A DNA stretch of 64,000 nucleotides from Circinella minor (taxonomy: Eukaryota > Mucoromycota > Mucoromycetes > Mucorales > Lichtheimiaceae), in NCBI GenBank assembly GCA_016758965.1, contig JAEPRB010000010.1, positions 248,001 to 312,000 of the forward strand, given 5' to 3'. The notes beneath the pieces were generated by a model. That model saw only the letters and a program-made list of their open reading frames with translations, was not told the origin of the DNA and did not search any database. This document shows positions 1 through 11,440 of the stretch, in pieces. Made by a program: the position numbers and the translations under genes. Positions within the stretch are counted from its first letter, which is position 1, and the number at the start of each line of letters is the position of its first letter.

Positions 1-2
1 AT

Positions 3-518
3 AATAATAGTAACACTAGTTGTGGTGGTGGAAATCAATACTTGGCATGTATTAATGATACGGTGCTTACGGCTGCATTGGATCCGGTGGCAGATACGGC
101 AATCTGGACAATTATTGGTACCGACTGTGCAACATTTACTTTTTGGAGACCCGATAACAATGAGAATCATGTTTCCTCTTCTGGTGTTCATGGTGGTGGC
201 ATGACTACAAAAAAAGATCTAGTTATTTCTCCTTTTCCTGATGTTCAATCTGTTACAACAGAAGGCAAGGATCGTCTTTTATTGTTAGGAAGTCACTTGA
301 CACAATTTCTTACTGTTTGGCTTGGTGATGTCAAATGTGCCACGTTATCCTATTCCCACGGTAATGATAGTATTGTTTGTTTTCTTCCATCTGTTGATTT
401 ATTAAGTACAAGTTCTGCATGTACTCATCTTGAGAATGGTATTCATCGATTACCAATATTTTTGGTACGTGAATCGGATGGTACTGCCTATCGTACACAT
501 CAATTTTATACCTTTTAA
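3..518 (+). CDS. CSL (RBP-J/Su(H)/Lag-1 type) transcription factor, C-terminal part
   Basis: This open frame runs in from the window edge, so the start is missing, and stops at TAA 516-518. The first part matches the end of the CSL beta-trefoil domain: ACINDTV followed by IWTIIGTD and ATFTF, where animal CSL has WTIIsTDkaeytF. After a short linker comes the C-terminal TIG/IPT domain, with LLLLGSHLTQFLTVWLGDVK, then the cysteine-containing IVCFLP strand, PIFLVRESDGTAYRT and a final HQFYTF. CSL proteins are nuclear, bind GTGRGAA-type sites and regulate transcription; fungi have them without Notch. No intron is visible in this part. The Ser/Gly/Asn-rich stretch just before the match is typical of fungal CSL insertions. 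Family assignment is confident; the subgroup is not resolved. Confidence 0.85.
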   Translation, partial: NNSNTSCGGGNQYLACINDTVLTAALDPVADTAIWTIIGTDCATFTFWRPDNNENHVSSSGVHGGGMTTKKDLVISPFPDVQSVTTEGKDRLLLLGSHLTQFLTVWLGDVKCATLSYSHGNDSIVCFLPSVDLLSTSSACTHLENGIHRLPIFLVRESDGTAYRTHQFYTF

Positions 519-908
519 TTTTTTATCTGTTCATTTTTGTTATTATATATATTTTGTATCCCTTTTTTTTTGTTGTGTAAATGTAAAAGAACAACACAAT
601 CCATTATTCCCAATCAATTCTTCATTTTTTTTTCTTTCTCATACAAAGGATGTAGATATTATTAGTATTTAGTATATGTAAATTGTAAATAGAACTTTAT
701 TTTTTTAAAATTTTTTTTTAAAAAGTTATAACTATAATTATAAAAAAAAAAGTGTAATAAGGTCAAATGTATGTGTGTGTGTAAGGGTGTGTAAGGGTAA
801 TGTACAACAAAAGACGAAATATGTATAAGTATATAAAAAAAACATAATTTTTTTTTGTAAGTAATAATAATAAAGGATAAAAATAATAAGGATAGTAAAA
901 TAATAATT
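519..908. other. AT-rich intergenic spacer between convergent genes
   Basis: This holds the 3' flanks of the CSL gene (+) and the membrane-protein gene (-). It has long T and A runs and a short GT-rich stretch near 768-800. No gene is seen. Confidence 0.6.
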
Positions 909-2615
909 TCAAATATAATTGTATTGTTTTCTCGGTGATCGAAATTGTTGATGTGAAGGTGATGGTCGTGGTGGTGTTGGCATTCTTGAATCCGCCATCA
1001 TTATTGACGTTGTTTGATGATGATTATTATAATTATTTATAATGCTGGCGTTGTCTGGAGATGGATAACGGAATGGATTTGAGAAAGTACTATACTGACT
1101 CACATCAGATGTGACACTATCACGATTGGGGGTAGTTGATAAAGAGGATGATGCAAGTGTGGAATTATTTAATTCTTGAAAATTTCTATCATTATTTCCA
1201 TCCGGAGAATGATATGAATTATCTACTTGTTCGGAATTTTCATTAAAAATAGCAATTCTTGGAGGAGTAGGTGTTAAACTTGTTGGATGATAAGGACTTG
1301 CGGTTGCCGTTGTAGTGGGATTATTATTATTATTATGATTATTATTGTTATCATCATCGTCCATATCATCCATATTATCCGGGGCACGTAAATAAGTAGT
1401 GTCAGTTGTATTATTTTTAGTGTGATGGGGTAATGTAACATGATGGCCTGATGAAGGCATTGATGTCGATGATGATGATTCAGGTGGTGGAGGAGATAAT
1501 GATGAGTGTGCTGCATAAGATTCACGCATTTGGGTAAATGCTTGTGCGAGGTAGCTGTATTTTGAAAGTCGAGGATTACTATTATTATTAACTGTTGAAT
1601 CGCGTGTTGTTGTTGTTGCCACAGTATTAGGGGTATGAGGAATAGTTGCTGTCGAAGAGAATGCAGCGGATCTCGTATTATATTGTTTGACATTGTACAT
1701 TTTATCGATAGCTGCAGTAATACTTTCTGAAGGTTGTGTCATCATCATATTACTATGCTCCGGATAATACATTTGAACAGGTTTTTTATGAAATCCCATT
1801 TCATTTCCAGAAGTTTTCATTGGATCCAAAAGAGAAGGGGTTTTGGTCCTCATACTGATTACCATGGAAGACGTGATTCCACGTCCACGATCAAACTTTT
1901 TGTTTTTCTTTCTACGTACCATGAATACACATAGTAATACTGTCAACATAATGACGACGATACCACCCACCACAATACCAACAATGACACCTGTACTGAG
2001 CACTGCTTGGTCGTTATCATCGTTAGTTTTTGCAACTTGTTTTTCCGAAGGTGGTGAAGATACTGGTGGTGTTTCAATAACTGGTGAGTTTGTTATTGTA
2101 GTTGAAGCAATGATAGGAGATGAATTACTGGCAGAAGTGACAATAGCAGCAGCAGGATTATTATTATTTTTGGTGAGTGTTGGTGTACCATCAAATAAAC
2201 CTGATAAATTGACATCTGTAAGAGCACCTGTGAAACTTCCACTTGGTAAAACATAAGTTGATCCTTCAATCACAGTTGGTTCAACAGCTATTTATTTATA
2301 ATTGAATATCAATATAAATACAATCTTTTGATCTAGTATATATACAACTTTATACAAAAGAAAAAATATATAGAGCTTACCTAAACTATTGTATACTAAA
2401 GTTTTTTTTTATTCATATTAAAAAAAAGCGTCCCCAAGGTTTAAGTTATTTCCAGTAATTTTTTTCAAGTTAATAAATAAAGTATTTACATATATTTGTA
2501 ATAAAACAACAACAATAATAAAAAGCATAGACAAGATAGTTCATTTACCAAACCATTGTAAACTTAAAAAGAGAATGGACAGTAGTGAAGAATAACGCCG
2601 AAATGGCGGCGCCAT
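909..2615 (-). CDS. Predicted type I single-pass membrane protein with signal peptide
   Basis: The three-exon model is exon 1 2549-2615, exon 2 2381-2395 (15 nt only) and exon 3 909-2287. Phases join exactly, giving about 486 residues. Exon 1 begins MAPPFRRYSSLLSILFLSL, a basic then hydrophobic signal peptide, and the micro-exon adds YNSL before a likely cleavage after Ala. The ectodomain is short (about 100 residues, Ser/Thr/Asn/Pro-rich). A membrane span follows at about residues 127-151 (STGVIVGIVVGGIVVIMLTV), then an RRKKNKK stop-transfer and a long, low-complexity cytoplasmic tail rich in Ser, Pro, Asn, His and Asp. The layout resembles fungal wall-stress sensors (Mid2/Wsc style), but no WSC or other named domain is visible, so function is not assigned. 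Donors are GTAAAT and GTAAGC; acceptors are TTTAG and AATAG. Confidence 0.72.
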
Positions 2616-3867
2616 TTTATACATTAACAAAAGTTTATAATATTGAAAGTGTTTTGGTTGTTTGGTTTTTTTTTTTTTTTTGGCCGGTTATTTTGAATAT
2701 ATAAAAGAAAAAGAAAGAATAGAAGAATAGAAGTAATGTATATTATTACATCTGGTCCTTTTTTTTTTTAGCGTAAAAATGTTTAGGTTTTCGTGCAACA
2801 TTAACAGGAACAAGTACGGTGACACATAAAAATCTGGTTCGTTGGTCTTTATTTTTTTAATTACCATTAAAAATTATACAAAAAAAATTATTCATGGATT
2901 GTTTTATCTATCGTATATATATCTAAATATAAATAAAAATAAGCACATACTAAAAGTAAAATAAGAAAAAAAAATTCTTACAGCAATAATATAAATAGTT
3001 TTCCGTTCTTTTTCAAAAAAAAATTTTTTTGAGGTAAATAAAGAACTTACTTTAATAAGTAAACCAAATTTAATTAAAGAACAATAATTAACAATCACCA
3101 GGGCAACATTACCAATAATCATAACATTGACATTATTTATCCCCATAGCTCCAAAGTAACATAGAATTACCATGGAAATCATTGTGTTTCTTTTTTTGGT
3201 AGTCACATAATAGTAGTAAAAATAATGTATTTGATTTGGTTTCACTTGTTTATTGATGTACATATGATAGCCCAATGATAATAATTGTATTTTGCCTACC
3301 TATTTATATTACATAAAGTTTCTCTAGTAAACAACTTTTTTTTTACAGGAAAGTGTCAATAGTAATAATAATAACAATAATGGACCAACTGAAATTAATG
3401 GATATATACGCTTCCAAAAATAATAAATAAATCAAAAATTTTATCAGCATAATTTACATGTTTAAAATCATTTTCTTATTAATAAATCATATTATATGTG
3501 TGTATATGGTTTTGGTACTGTCAATTAATAGCACCTACTTAACCCTTTCGAAAAAAGTATGGTCATGTTTATTTGTGTGATGTGTGTGTGTAGTTCATTT
3601 GCCCCTAAAAGACAATTATTTTTAATAGTTTTTGTGAGCAGTAAAATGATGTATATAACGTTTTTAATTTTTTCATTCGTTCTTTTTTTTTAGTGTACTA
3701 AAAGTTAAAATGTATATTTGTTGTTGTTGTTGAATTAAGCAAAATAAGAAAGAAAAGAGTAAGAAAAAACCAGGTGCAAAAAACTTTTGATTTAATACTT
3801 GGTAAATATCCAAAAAAAAACATATAATCATACTTCCAACTCGTTGTTTACAAAAAAAACCACATTT
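2616..3867. other. Mostly non-coding region with weak exon-like pieces
   Basis: This lies upstream of the membrane-protein gene and downstream of the KH gene. A minus-strand frame at 2904-3275 is hydrophobic and ends in a membrane-like segment, but it has no recognisable family. A plus-strand piece at 3349-3423 follows a good acceptor (ttttttttacag) and ends in TAA, like a terminal exon rich in Asn, but I found no upstream exon. Neither is called as a gene. Confidence 0.4.
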
Positions 3868-6017
3868 TTATTGTTCTTCAGATGGAGGCGGAGGCGGAGG
3901 TGGTACAGCATTATATGACGGCTTTTTAGGTTCTTCTGGTGGGGGAGGTGGGGGAGGTTGTTGTTGTTGTTGCTGCTGTTGATATGAACCTTCTACTGGT
4001 GCAGCACCTGCTGTAGGTTGACCTGTAGTTGAGGTTGCGTTGTTATATCCGTAGTAATTGTAATAACTTGGATCATATGGGTATTGTCCATAATATGCAT
4101 AATATTGACTATAATCATAACCACCATAAGCTCCTGCTCCTGCTGCTGCTGCATTCGATGCATTTTTATTATCTCCTTCATATCCAGCTGAATTTGGTGT
4201 TTGCGATTGTCCAGTAGATGATTCATCTCCACCTAGTCCAGGTTGAGAAGAAGTGGGAGATGTTGGAGGCTGTTGTGGTTGTTGTTGTTGCTGAGGTGCT
4301 TGCGGAGGAAAAGGTGGTGCTTGTGATGGATGATTTGGTTGATAACCCCCATGATGTTGTTGTTGCTGATTATGATGTTGATATCCATAATTCTATGATA
4401 ACCAAATTATTTTTGTCACGATTAGATATTCAATATGTATACAATCAAATAAATTAAGTTTGAACAATCAATAATATTTTTTTTACTAACTCTCATTCCT
4501 GAGTGATATCCACCTCGATATCCTCCACGACCGTAGTATCCTCCTCCACCACGGTGATATTGTTGTTGTGGTGGTGGTCCACGTTCATATTCAGTCTTAA
4601 CTGTACCCAAAAGATCTTTTGTAAGTTCAACTGCCTTTTCAAGTCCTTCTTCACGAGAACATCTATTATATATATAGAGTTATTATCGAACGACTTCATT
4701 GAAAATCTCACTTTTTTAAACGTATTGACAACAACATCAACAATAAAATAATAATAACTTACGAAATATGAACATGTAAAGGTTCTTCAGCTTCTTGTCC
4801 AGTAGTAGATTCATAAAAACCTGAACCTTTTCCTTTAAGTTGAACTCTACTTCCAGTTTCATTTTGAATATGTTTTACATAAGCACCATGAGGACCAACA
4901 ATCTTAGCTCTCAAATTAAATTGTGGAGTACTTTCTAAACCAACATAAATTTTTTCTTCATGGAACTTGCGCTATAAAAAGTTAAAGATTTTCAAAAATT
5001 AGTTACCTTCTTTTAATAATAATAATATTATTATAATTTATGTATAAATATATATGATATTTACTGGAGGACGATCTTGATGATGATGACTATGATGAGG
5101 TGGTGGAATTCGCTGCTGTTCTTGTTGTTGCTGTTGTTGTTGATGAGGTGGAGTTGAAGTAGGAGCAGAAGCATTTTCAATTAAATCATCAATTTGAGCA
5201 ATAGCTTTATCCAATGATTCTTGAGAAGTAGCTGATACATAAAGATATAAAGGTGGTTCACCATCACTTGCTAAAGCCTTGTCTGGATAATATTTTCCAC
5301 GTGTAGTCACGTCTAATATAAGAAAAAAAAATATATGAATTCTTATTCTTTCTATTTGTTTTGTTTCTTTGAAATTAATATTAGTTATTTAATTACCTGC
5401 ACCAGTATCACGTTGGATTTGTGCTTGCGTAGCACCTCGAGTAAGCATATAACGATTCTTCAAATCATTAATAGGAATATTCTTGACAAACTCATTTTCT
5501 GGCTTTTCGCGTGCTGGAGGGGGTGGTGGAGGTTTATTATGTTGTTGAGGTACTAGTGGTGGAGGTGTTCCTTGTTGGTTTGATGATTCAGCTTCTTTTT
5601 TATTTCCAAGCCCCTTTTGTGCAAGAATGGCATTGATTTTGGCAGTGGCTTCATCTTTTTATTAAGAAAAAAAAACACCCAAATTTTTTATTAGACACAA
5701 AAGAAAATGACTTTATAATTTATATTTATACATGTATAGATTTCTTTAAAAACTTACTCATGGCAGCTTCACCTTGATCTTTAATAGTCTCATCCTTGTC
5801 GTCATTATTATTATTACTTGAGAATTCGTCATCTGTTTTCGTGATCTTGGTTGCTGTGCCTTCCGACCTTGTTTGTCCTTGATCATCCAAATCCCACTTT
5901 CGTTTCCTATTAATTATTATTTAATTTCATTTATAAATATATTAATTTTCTTCATTTTATTATAACAAATAACAAAAAGAAAAAAAAAACCACCTACTTT
6001 TGAGTTGATTCTGTCAT
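3868..6017 (-). CDS. KHDC4-like KH-domain RNA-binding protein (splicing cofactor)
   Basis: Seven exons join in frame: 5998-6017, 5758-5906, 5397-5654, 5065-5312, 4763-4971, 4491-4662 and 3868-4392, giving about 526 residues. The start MTESTQKKRKWD carries the RKWD motif seen in this family. KH domain 1 (about residues 112-190) contains RYMLTRGATQAQIQRDTGA, then a TTRGKYYP segment. KH domain 2 (about 226-320) contains KIYVGLE, FNLRAKIVGPHGAYVKHIQ, TGSRVQLKGKGSG and EPLHVHIS, which is the distinctive KHDC4/BLOM7 pattern. An RGG/YGRGG patch and a Gln/Pro/Tyr-rich tail follow, ending in PPPPPPPSEEQ. Human KHDC4 associates with SNIP1 and spliceosomal factors and helps splice-site choice; a nuclear pre-mRNA role is inferred here. 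All six introns are short (about 50-110 nt). Confidence 0.86.
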
Positions 6018-6479
6018 AATTTTATGAGAGTTGTATGTGTTGGTTGAAAAAAAAAAGAAGTCAAGGAAGAAAAGAAGGTTTTCTGAGAAAATTGTTTTTT
6101 TTTATTCTCTTTTACCGAACTTCCAAAAACTGAGTTCACTTTGTCAGGTTTGCATATTGAAAATAAATAATGATACTAGAGAATAAGAGAACGTTTCCTT
6201 TGTTGACGATGGATCACTTACATTGAGCAGTATCATTTGTATTATCAGCAAACACAGATAAATTTTATACGTCTTATTTGTGCGAATGAAAAGGTTAGTG
6301 ACACTAACACTGTTTTTTGCTTGCTACAGTATTGTGGTGATTATTTAAAAATTTACAAGGAAAAGAAAAGTGAATTATATTCTACTACTTACGTTGTATA
6401 TTATTATTATTTATTGAAAGCAATGACAAAATAATTATTATTTTTTCCTTTTATAATAGATTGTATTAAATAGATTATA
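6018..6479. other. Intergenic, 5' flank of the KH-domain gene
   Basis: AT-rich DNA with poly-A/T runs near the KH gene start. A 65-codon plus-strand frame at 6237-6434 has no family features. Nothing else is seen. Confidence 0.5.
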
Positions 6480-6806
6480 TCACAACAACAGACTATTTCT
6501 TTTCTTTTCTATGTATTTTTGAAAGAATGTTAGAAGATGGAATTGAAAGAAATAGTGCCAAAAACTTGATTTGAAAAATGTTTCCATGCCATTCTGTCGA
6601 TTATCAAGATCATTGCTGGCAACACGTTCTGGTGTATCTTCACCAGCTCTTGTAAAATGAATACATAAGTTAATACAATTTAGCTAGATAATACTATATA
6701 TAAAGATGATGTAACCCTAATACAAACTATTTTTTAATTACGTAGATACGATCCTCAAATCTATTTCTGACTTGACAGTAGTGACGCTACTCACGAAATC
6801 CGATAG
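6480..6806 (-). pseudogene. Fragment of an unidentified multi-exon gene (two exons)
   Basis: Exon A 6742-6806 follows a good tatattatag acceptor and reads LSDFVSSVTTVKSEIDLRIV. Exon B 6480-6648 reads AGEDTPERVASNDLDNRQNG and onward to a TGA. The GTAATT donor and ACAAG acceptor keep the frame. The EIDLRI and following acidic motif recalls lineage-expanded uncharacterised proteins that I associate with Mucoromycota, but I cannot name the family. No start or upstream exons were found, so this is probably a relic. Function unknown. Confidence 0.38.
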
Positions 6807-7679
6807 CTATAATATAAACAAAAGCTATTGTACAATTGATACAAGCATTTCCCGAAAACAAGTTGATCTACTATAACAACAATGTATGGATTTTCAATCT
6901 ATGTGATAAAAGCAATTTTTATTTTATGAAGTTGAAAATTATAATACTTAATATAATGTAATTGCAAGGTAATCACTCTCATCTGTGGTTAATAATACTA
7001 ATAATAGTGATGCTGATAAACAATTTTTTTAAACAATCATAATTTTCCTTTCCTTTCCATAAAAATTATAATAAGAATGTTGATACGTATAAAATATTAT
7101 TCTTTTCGTTTTATTCATTTTTACGTACGTACATTCAATCACTTTTTTTTTTCATAAGCCTTGTCGCTTTTATGAATCAAAAGAAACAAGAATACTTATC
7201 TGTCGTACCAAAAGTTGTTTGTCGTCTCTCAGTCGAGTCCATATTATGTAAGTCCTGTTATCTACTAATATTCCGTATTTTTGTCGTGATAACCTCAGGT
7301 TCAACTTCAATGAAGGAGTAAAAATGCTATACAACATGCACATTTGGCAAACTACTCATAGAGTTGTTGATAATATAATGAGTGAGCAACAAATGAAATA
7401 TAAAATAGAAACACTTTGTTCTTTTTTTTTCAGTGAGAACGGTACATATGGCTTTTAATTTTGCTATGTCATATCTCAAATATAGCGTACACTATAAATA
7501 AGTTATTCTGTGAAATCCGAGTTCTTCACTCTTATATTAATGTGTTCATGAAACTCGGTAAATTGTAAGTAGGAATAATAGATCCTTTAGCTACTAAAAT
7601 ATACACCAAGATCTATAGGATCACTATTTTATTATGTATTTTTATATATGAGAATGTTAATCATATTCGTTGTTTTAAG
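6807..7679. other. Gene-poor stretch
   Basis: AT-rich. A possible plus-strand first exon near 7171-7245 (MNQKKQEYLSVVPKVVC, then a TAT|GTAAGT donor) is visible, but the following exon candidates hit stops. Not called. Confidence 0.35.
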
Positions 7680-8079
7680 GAGGTGGAGAAGTTCCGATCG
7701 ATTGAAATACTTGACCAGCAATATCGATCAGCGTCTTAAAAGTCTATTCGTGGGTCGCACATACAAGCTCTATTCATTCAAAATGGTATAATGTTGCGGC
7801 CTAGACAGGCCAATTTTATTATTTTTCCCGCCATGTAATTGTTATTGATCAGACGCCAAAACAGCATATGTTCGTTGGCACCGTACCGAAGCAGGACAAC
7901 GTTTCGAACGAGAAGGTCTCGAGGAGTGGTGGAATCGTTTCATGAAAGATGATCGTCATTCCATACTACCAGTTCACTGCATCTCTTCCCAAGTAGCTAT
8001 TATAGCATGCGGTACACAAGGAAACCCAGATACATCAAAGATTGTTGTAATTCCAATGACACGTAGAAGAGAAGTATAG
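7680..8079 (+). pseudogene. Exon-like coding relic of unknown protein
   Basis: Two coding-looking segments are present. At 7680-7785 the frame reads RWRSSDRLKYLTSNIDQRLK and on to a potential GTATAA donor. At 7849-8079 it reads AYVRWHRTEAGQRFEREGLE, then WWNRFMKDDRHSI, and ends RREV and TAG. Codon content and charge look protein-like, and the second piece has a natural stop. Joined at the visible splice sites, however, the phases do not match, so the gene is broken or an exon is missing. No family recognised. Confidence 0.35.
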
Positions 8080-8112
8080 AATAGAATACATAAAATAAAA
8101 AAGATGAAGAAG

Positions 8113-8286
8113 TTAAAAAAAATATTTTGCCCAGTTGGGGCAACTCGCAACTGTTTCTTCATTCATCTGGCGCTCAACTACAACTCCCCCAACATGTCTT
8201 TGTTTGGCTTCAATGCCTTTTCGCTTTCTTCCTCCTTTGCTCGATCTGTCAAGCACAAGATTTAGATTCGGATCCGTTGCTACCAT
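8113..8286 (-). CDS. Small 57-residue ORF, unknown (weakly Sm-like)
   Basis: An ATG-initiated frame begins MVATDPNLNLVLDRSSKGGR, then RHVGGVVVE, and ends NWAKYFF and TAA. The NLNLVLD and RHVGGVVV strands faintly recall LSm/NAA38-type proteins. The match is weak, and the upstream half expected of such a fold is not found. It could be a last exon or chance. Confidence 0.25.
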   Translation of the reverse strand: MVATDPNLNLVLDRSSKGGRKRKGIEAKQRHVGGVVVERQMNEETVASCPNWAKYFF

Positions 8287-8336
8287 TTTAATTATTCATG
8301 ATTCTTTCATCACTGTTGTTATCAAGATGTTGTTGG

Positions 8337-8767
8337 TTAGAAGAAAAAAATATCTTCGATACTTTCTTCCTTTTCACAATCTTCTAAATTATCTTCATCA
8401 TTTGCATCAATTTCATCCAGACCACTTTCTGTTGTTTCTTCAATTGGAGGAGGTGACAAAATGTTGAGAATTTTTCAGCAAGTGAAAGTTGTTCATCTGC
8501 ACCATTTGTTGTTGTTGTTGTTGTTGTAGCTTGTTCTTCTTCAATAGAAAATGTTGCTTCTGTTCTTGAAGCCATAACTGACATATGTTTGATGTGTGCT
8601 TCAGTATTATGAATATTCTCGACAACCCTTCTAGATGATCTAGTGTTATTATCTTCACTTGAGATAAGATTATGAAAAGTTGTTTTTTTTTGTCTTTTTG
8701 TTTTTTTTAGTAAGTCGACCTCATTTACCATTACACTTGAAGTTTTCCATGAAGTGACACTTTTCAT
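8337..8767 (-). pseudogene. Hypothetical protein with acidic tail, frame broken once
   Basis: An ATG at 8767 opens MKSVTSWKTSSVMVNEVDLL, followed by a basic stretch, a Thr run and SLAEKFSTF. The frame then continues into a poor tail. A different frame from about 8465 gives LSPPPIEETTESGLDEID and an acidic stretch ending EDIFFF and TAA at 8337, which looks like the original C-terminus. This suggests a one-base shift near 8460-8470. No domain recognised. Confidence 0.35.
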
Positions 8768-9590
8768 AGAGAGTCATGTCATTAGTGATCATCCAGATTC
8801 TTGGAAATCCATTCATTTCTAGTATTCGTTTTAGCCGTGGTGATTATTCAATTATTATATCTCGGATTTCAACTGTTCATATATCATAGGGCCTATTCTG
8901 TCAAGTTTCTGATCGAATACGTTAGTAACCCCATTAGCGACGTCTGTTTCCAAAAGTTAACAATTTTTCGAATACGTAAACGATTGCTCAGTGTTGTATC
9001 GATTTATATCATGTGTTCTTGAATATTTGATACGTATTCAAAAAAAGTTACGTACTGTACCAGATAAAAAACATTTGTGCCCAAAGATCTGTATAGAAAA
9101 ATAGTATATAGTGTTAATGTACTGTATATTATTAAGATTGTGGGATTGTAATATATAACATTCAATGTACAGTATTATACGAGAGAAACTGATTTTTACT
9201 ATAACATATAACGGCTTATGTCTTTTTATTTTTGCCAGCTATAGGGAGCTTAGCAGTTATAGTATTCTTAGAAGCTGTTGTAGGTTTAGTGATGCACAAA
9301 AAAATTGACCTTATTTGGATAAGATAGCTGTATGTATACAGTAAATGTATATATATATATATATGATTTTATTACAAAGATAAAGATAAAGATGTTATTT
9401 GTTAGAGAATTAATAAAAAGACAATAATGATGTTGATGTATGTAGGACACAAAAAAATGATTGCAATGATAAATGTGGAGATACTGTACAATATTTTTAT
9501 GGCAAAAGGACGACTAAAAAAATAAAATGAAATAACAGCGACATGAGATATCTGAAGACAATAGACTGATAGAGACGATTAAACGTTAAC
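8768..9590. other. Gene-poor AT-rich spacer
   Basis: Contains an (AT)n run near 9345-9364 and scattered poly-A/T. No supported gene. Confidence 0.5.
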
Positions 9591-10935
9591 TTACAAGTCA
9601 TCCAACTTTATTTTCTTTGTTGTATCAGTATTTAAAGCGGACGGTATAATAATTTTGTTTTTGCTGTTAATAAGCGGCAAGTATCCAGTTAAATCTTCTG
9701 TATCACTATCATCATCATCATCATCATTAGCTCCTGTGACAACATCAATACTATCCTTGACAATGCTCTAATTATATAAACATACAATGATTATTAAACG
9801 AAATGCACTTCTGTTATAAATCTTGCCGTTTCTTCTATTTCTTTCTATCCTGTTAGTCTACCTTCAACCTGATAATTTGTTCCAAAAATGGTAAATATGT
9901 TTTATAAAAGCTTTCTCCTAAAGTAGCACCGACTTTTTGTTCTACGAGAGGCGTAATTCTACACACATATCCCGCTGGCATATCGAGCACTACGCTGCTC
10001 ATTCTCAGATCTGATGGAAAACAATTATAAGTCCCACTATTATGTTTGCGATGTAATCGACATCCCAATAAATAAATAAAAACCACTTACGCGTATTCAG
10101 TATGCCAATTATTTGAAGTTTACGGATTTTTTTTCTTCATTATCAAGATCAGCAGCAAGACGTAGCGCCATATCCTTCAGCGTTTTAGGAAGTTTGATAT
10201 ATTTTTCTATGAGCTCCTTTGAGCCGATACCTGCTTCGTCTGCTCCTCCATTTTCACTTGCGCCATATTCCAATTGTTCTTCTTTAAAATAAGGTCAGGC
10301 TTACATGCTGAAACCTTGGGTTTGATGTGTCCGTCATCACACAACCGATTTTCGTTGCATCTGGCGGAGCCAGCGAGGGTTTGTTGATCGCTTCTAAATA
10401 ATTTTTCAAAAATATGTTAGTACTGTAATCAGGTTGATATCAATTCTTCCACTAGTAAAAGCCAATTTTAACTTTTACCTTAAAGCGTCAACTTGTAAAT
10501 TTTGAAAGCACATATCTATGGCTCTCCAAATCAACATTATCAGATCTCGTTCACCACCTGAAACCGCTATCCGATAAACATGTCCCCACTTGTAAGAAGA
10601 AGCTATATCCAAAATCATCCGCTTTGAGAAATCAAGATCAAACTGTTTAACAGGATGAAAGTGTGCTTTCTCAGGTACTTCCCATATCTGATCTACGTTG
10701 GTCTATACATTGAATATTATTGTTATTATTACGTATTTTTTCGGTATGTCATTATTTTGATGGAAGAAAGAGATGTCTTACCAAGTTCTTGAAGTTTTTA
10801 AAGAAGTCTTTTAATTCTTGTTGTAAAGGCGGTAGAGGTTTGAGGTTATGCGTTTTGATCTTTTTTAATTGTGATTCCGTGAATATCTTTTCCCAGCAAG
10901 GGTCAGCAACATTCAGAATGAATGAGTGAACACCA
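9591..10935 (-). pseudogene. Truncated, frameshifted paralogue (copy A) of the gene at 12210-15420
   Basis: Exons in transcript order are 10782-10935, 10479-10702, 10091-10393, 9862-10010 and 9591-9767. They correspond to exons 7-11 of copy B; the first is exactly 154 nt in both. Shared motifs include HSFILNVAD (B: HSFILNLAD), KRMILDIASSYKW (B: KRTVLNVIAGYRW), KLPKTLKDMA (B: KLPKNLKDML) and DMPAGYVCR (B: DAPCGYVCR). Exons 1-6 are absent; just upstream, at about 10986, a repeat of the 42-kb MITE family begins. Frame breaks are seen near 10280-10290, and again in the A8 run near 10125-10135. The last exon has an Asp7 run and ends TTKKIKLDDL. Molecular function unknown. This is a clear pseudogene. 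Confidence 0.8.
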
Positions 10936-10985
10936 CTATATAGTGTATATTACAGGTCAGTTTATATACATGACTGTGTTGTAAT

Positions 10986-11440
10986 GCAGGATTTTCCATT
11001 CATTTCCGGACACAACCCTCAATTTTTTCGCTTATAAGAGTAATTTTGTTCGCTCATGGTGCCAATTTTTTTTGTTTATAATGTCAATTTTTTTCGCTTA
11101 TAATGAAGATATTTTTCGCTTATGATGGCGATATTTTTAGGTATATTTTTTTTTCGTTCATCAGGTCCAAGACATTTACTTGTGAAGATTAGAAATTTAC
11201 ACAAATGATAGAAGGAGGGTTTCGCGACTGGTATTTTTTTTTTAGTATTTGCTACACCTGCTTTTATGGGATTGGTCCCACCGGAGTTTGGCTTCCCAAG
11301 CCATTGGAACCGTGCAGTTCCATTGATGCCATCCAGGGGCACAATTTGTCATAATTGCCCTGGATGGGATACAAGAGCCAGTCATCGCCATTTTCGCATT
11401 TCACATCCTTTAACTGACATCGATTGTAATTGACATCTTT
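10986..11440. repeat. Dispersed repeat related to the 42120-42621 MITE and to 61541-61706
   Basis: It begins AGGATTTTCCATTCATTTCC, like the 42-kb terminal inverted repeat, and has several TTCGCTTATAA-type sub-repeats. It then shares a block (CTTGTGAAGATTAGAAATTT through CACCTGCTTTTATGGGATT) with the MITE loop. The 3' part, 11278-11440, is shared with 61541-61706 (AGTTTGGCTTCC, GCACAATTTGTCATAATT, CAGTCATCGCCATTTT). Only one recognisable end is present. Confidence 0.75.

Noticed and set aside
22..672. Two extra plus-strand ORFs overlapping and following the CSL frame
   Set aside because: They are in other frames or 3' of the CSL stop, with low-complexity translation; the CSL frame has clear homology.
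1274..2256. ORFs on both strands inside the membrane-protein exon
   Set aside because: They are shadows produced by CAT/ATC-rich low-complexity coding sequence; they have no start context or domains.
2904..3275. Minus-strand 123-codon hydrophobic ORF, possible membrane protein
   Set aside because: Candidate introns inside it would be only about 32-42 nt, there is no family pattern, and composition is explained by AT-rich DNA.
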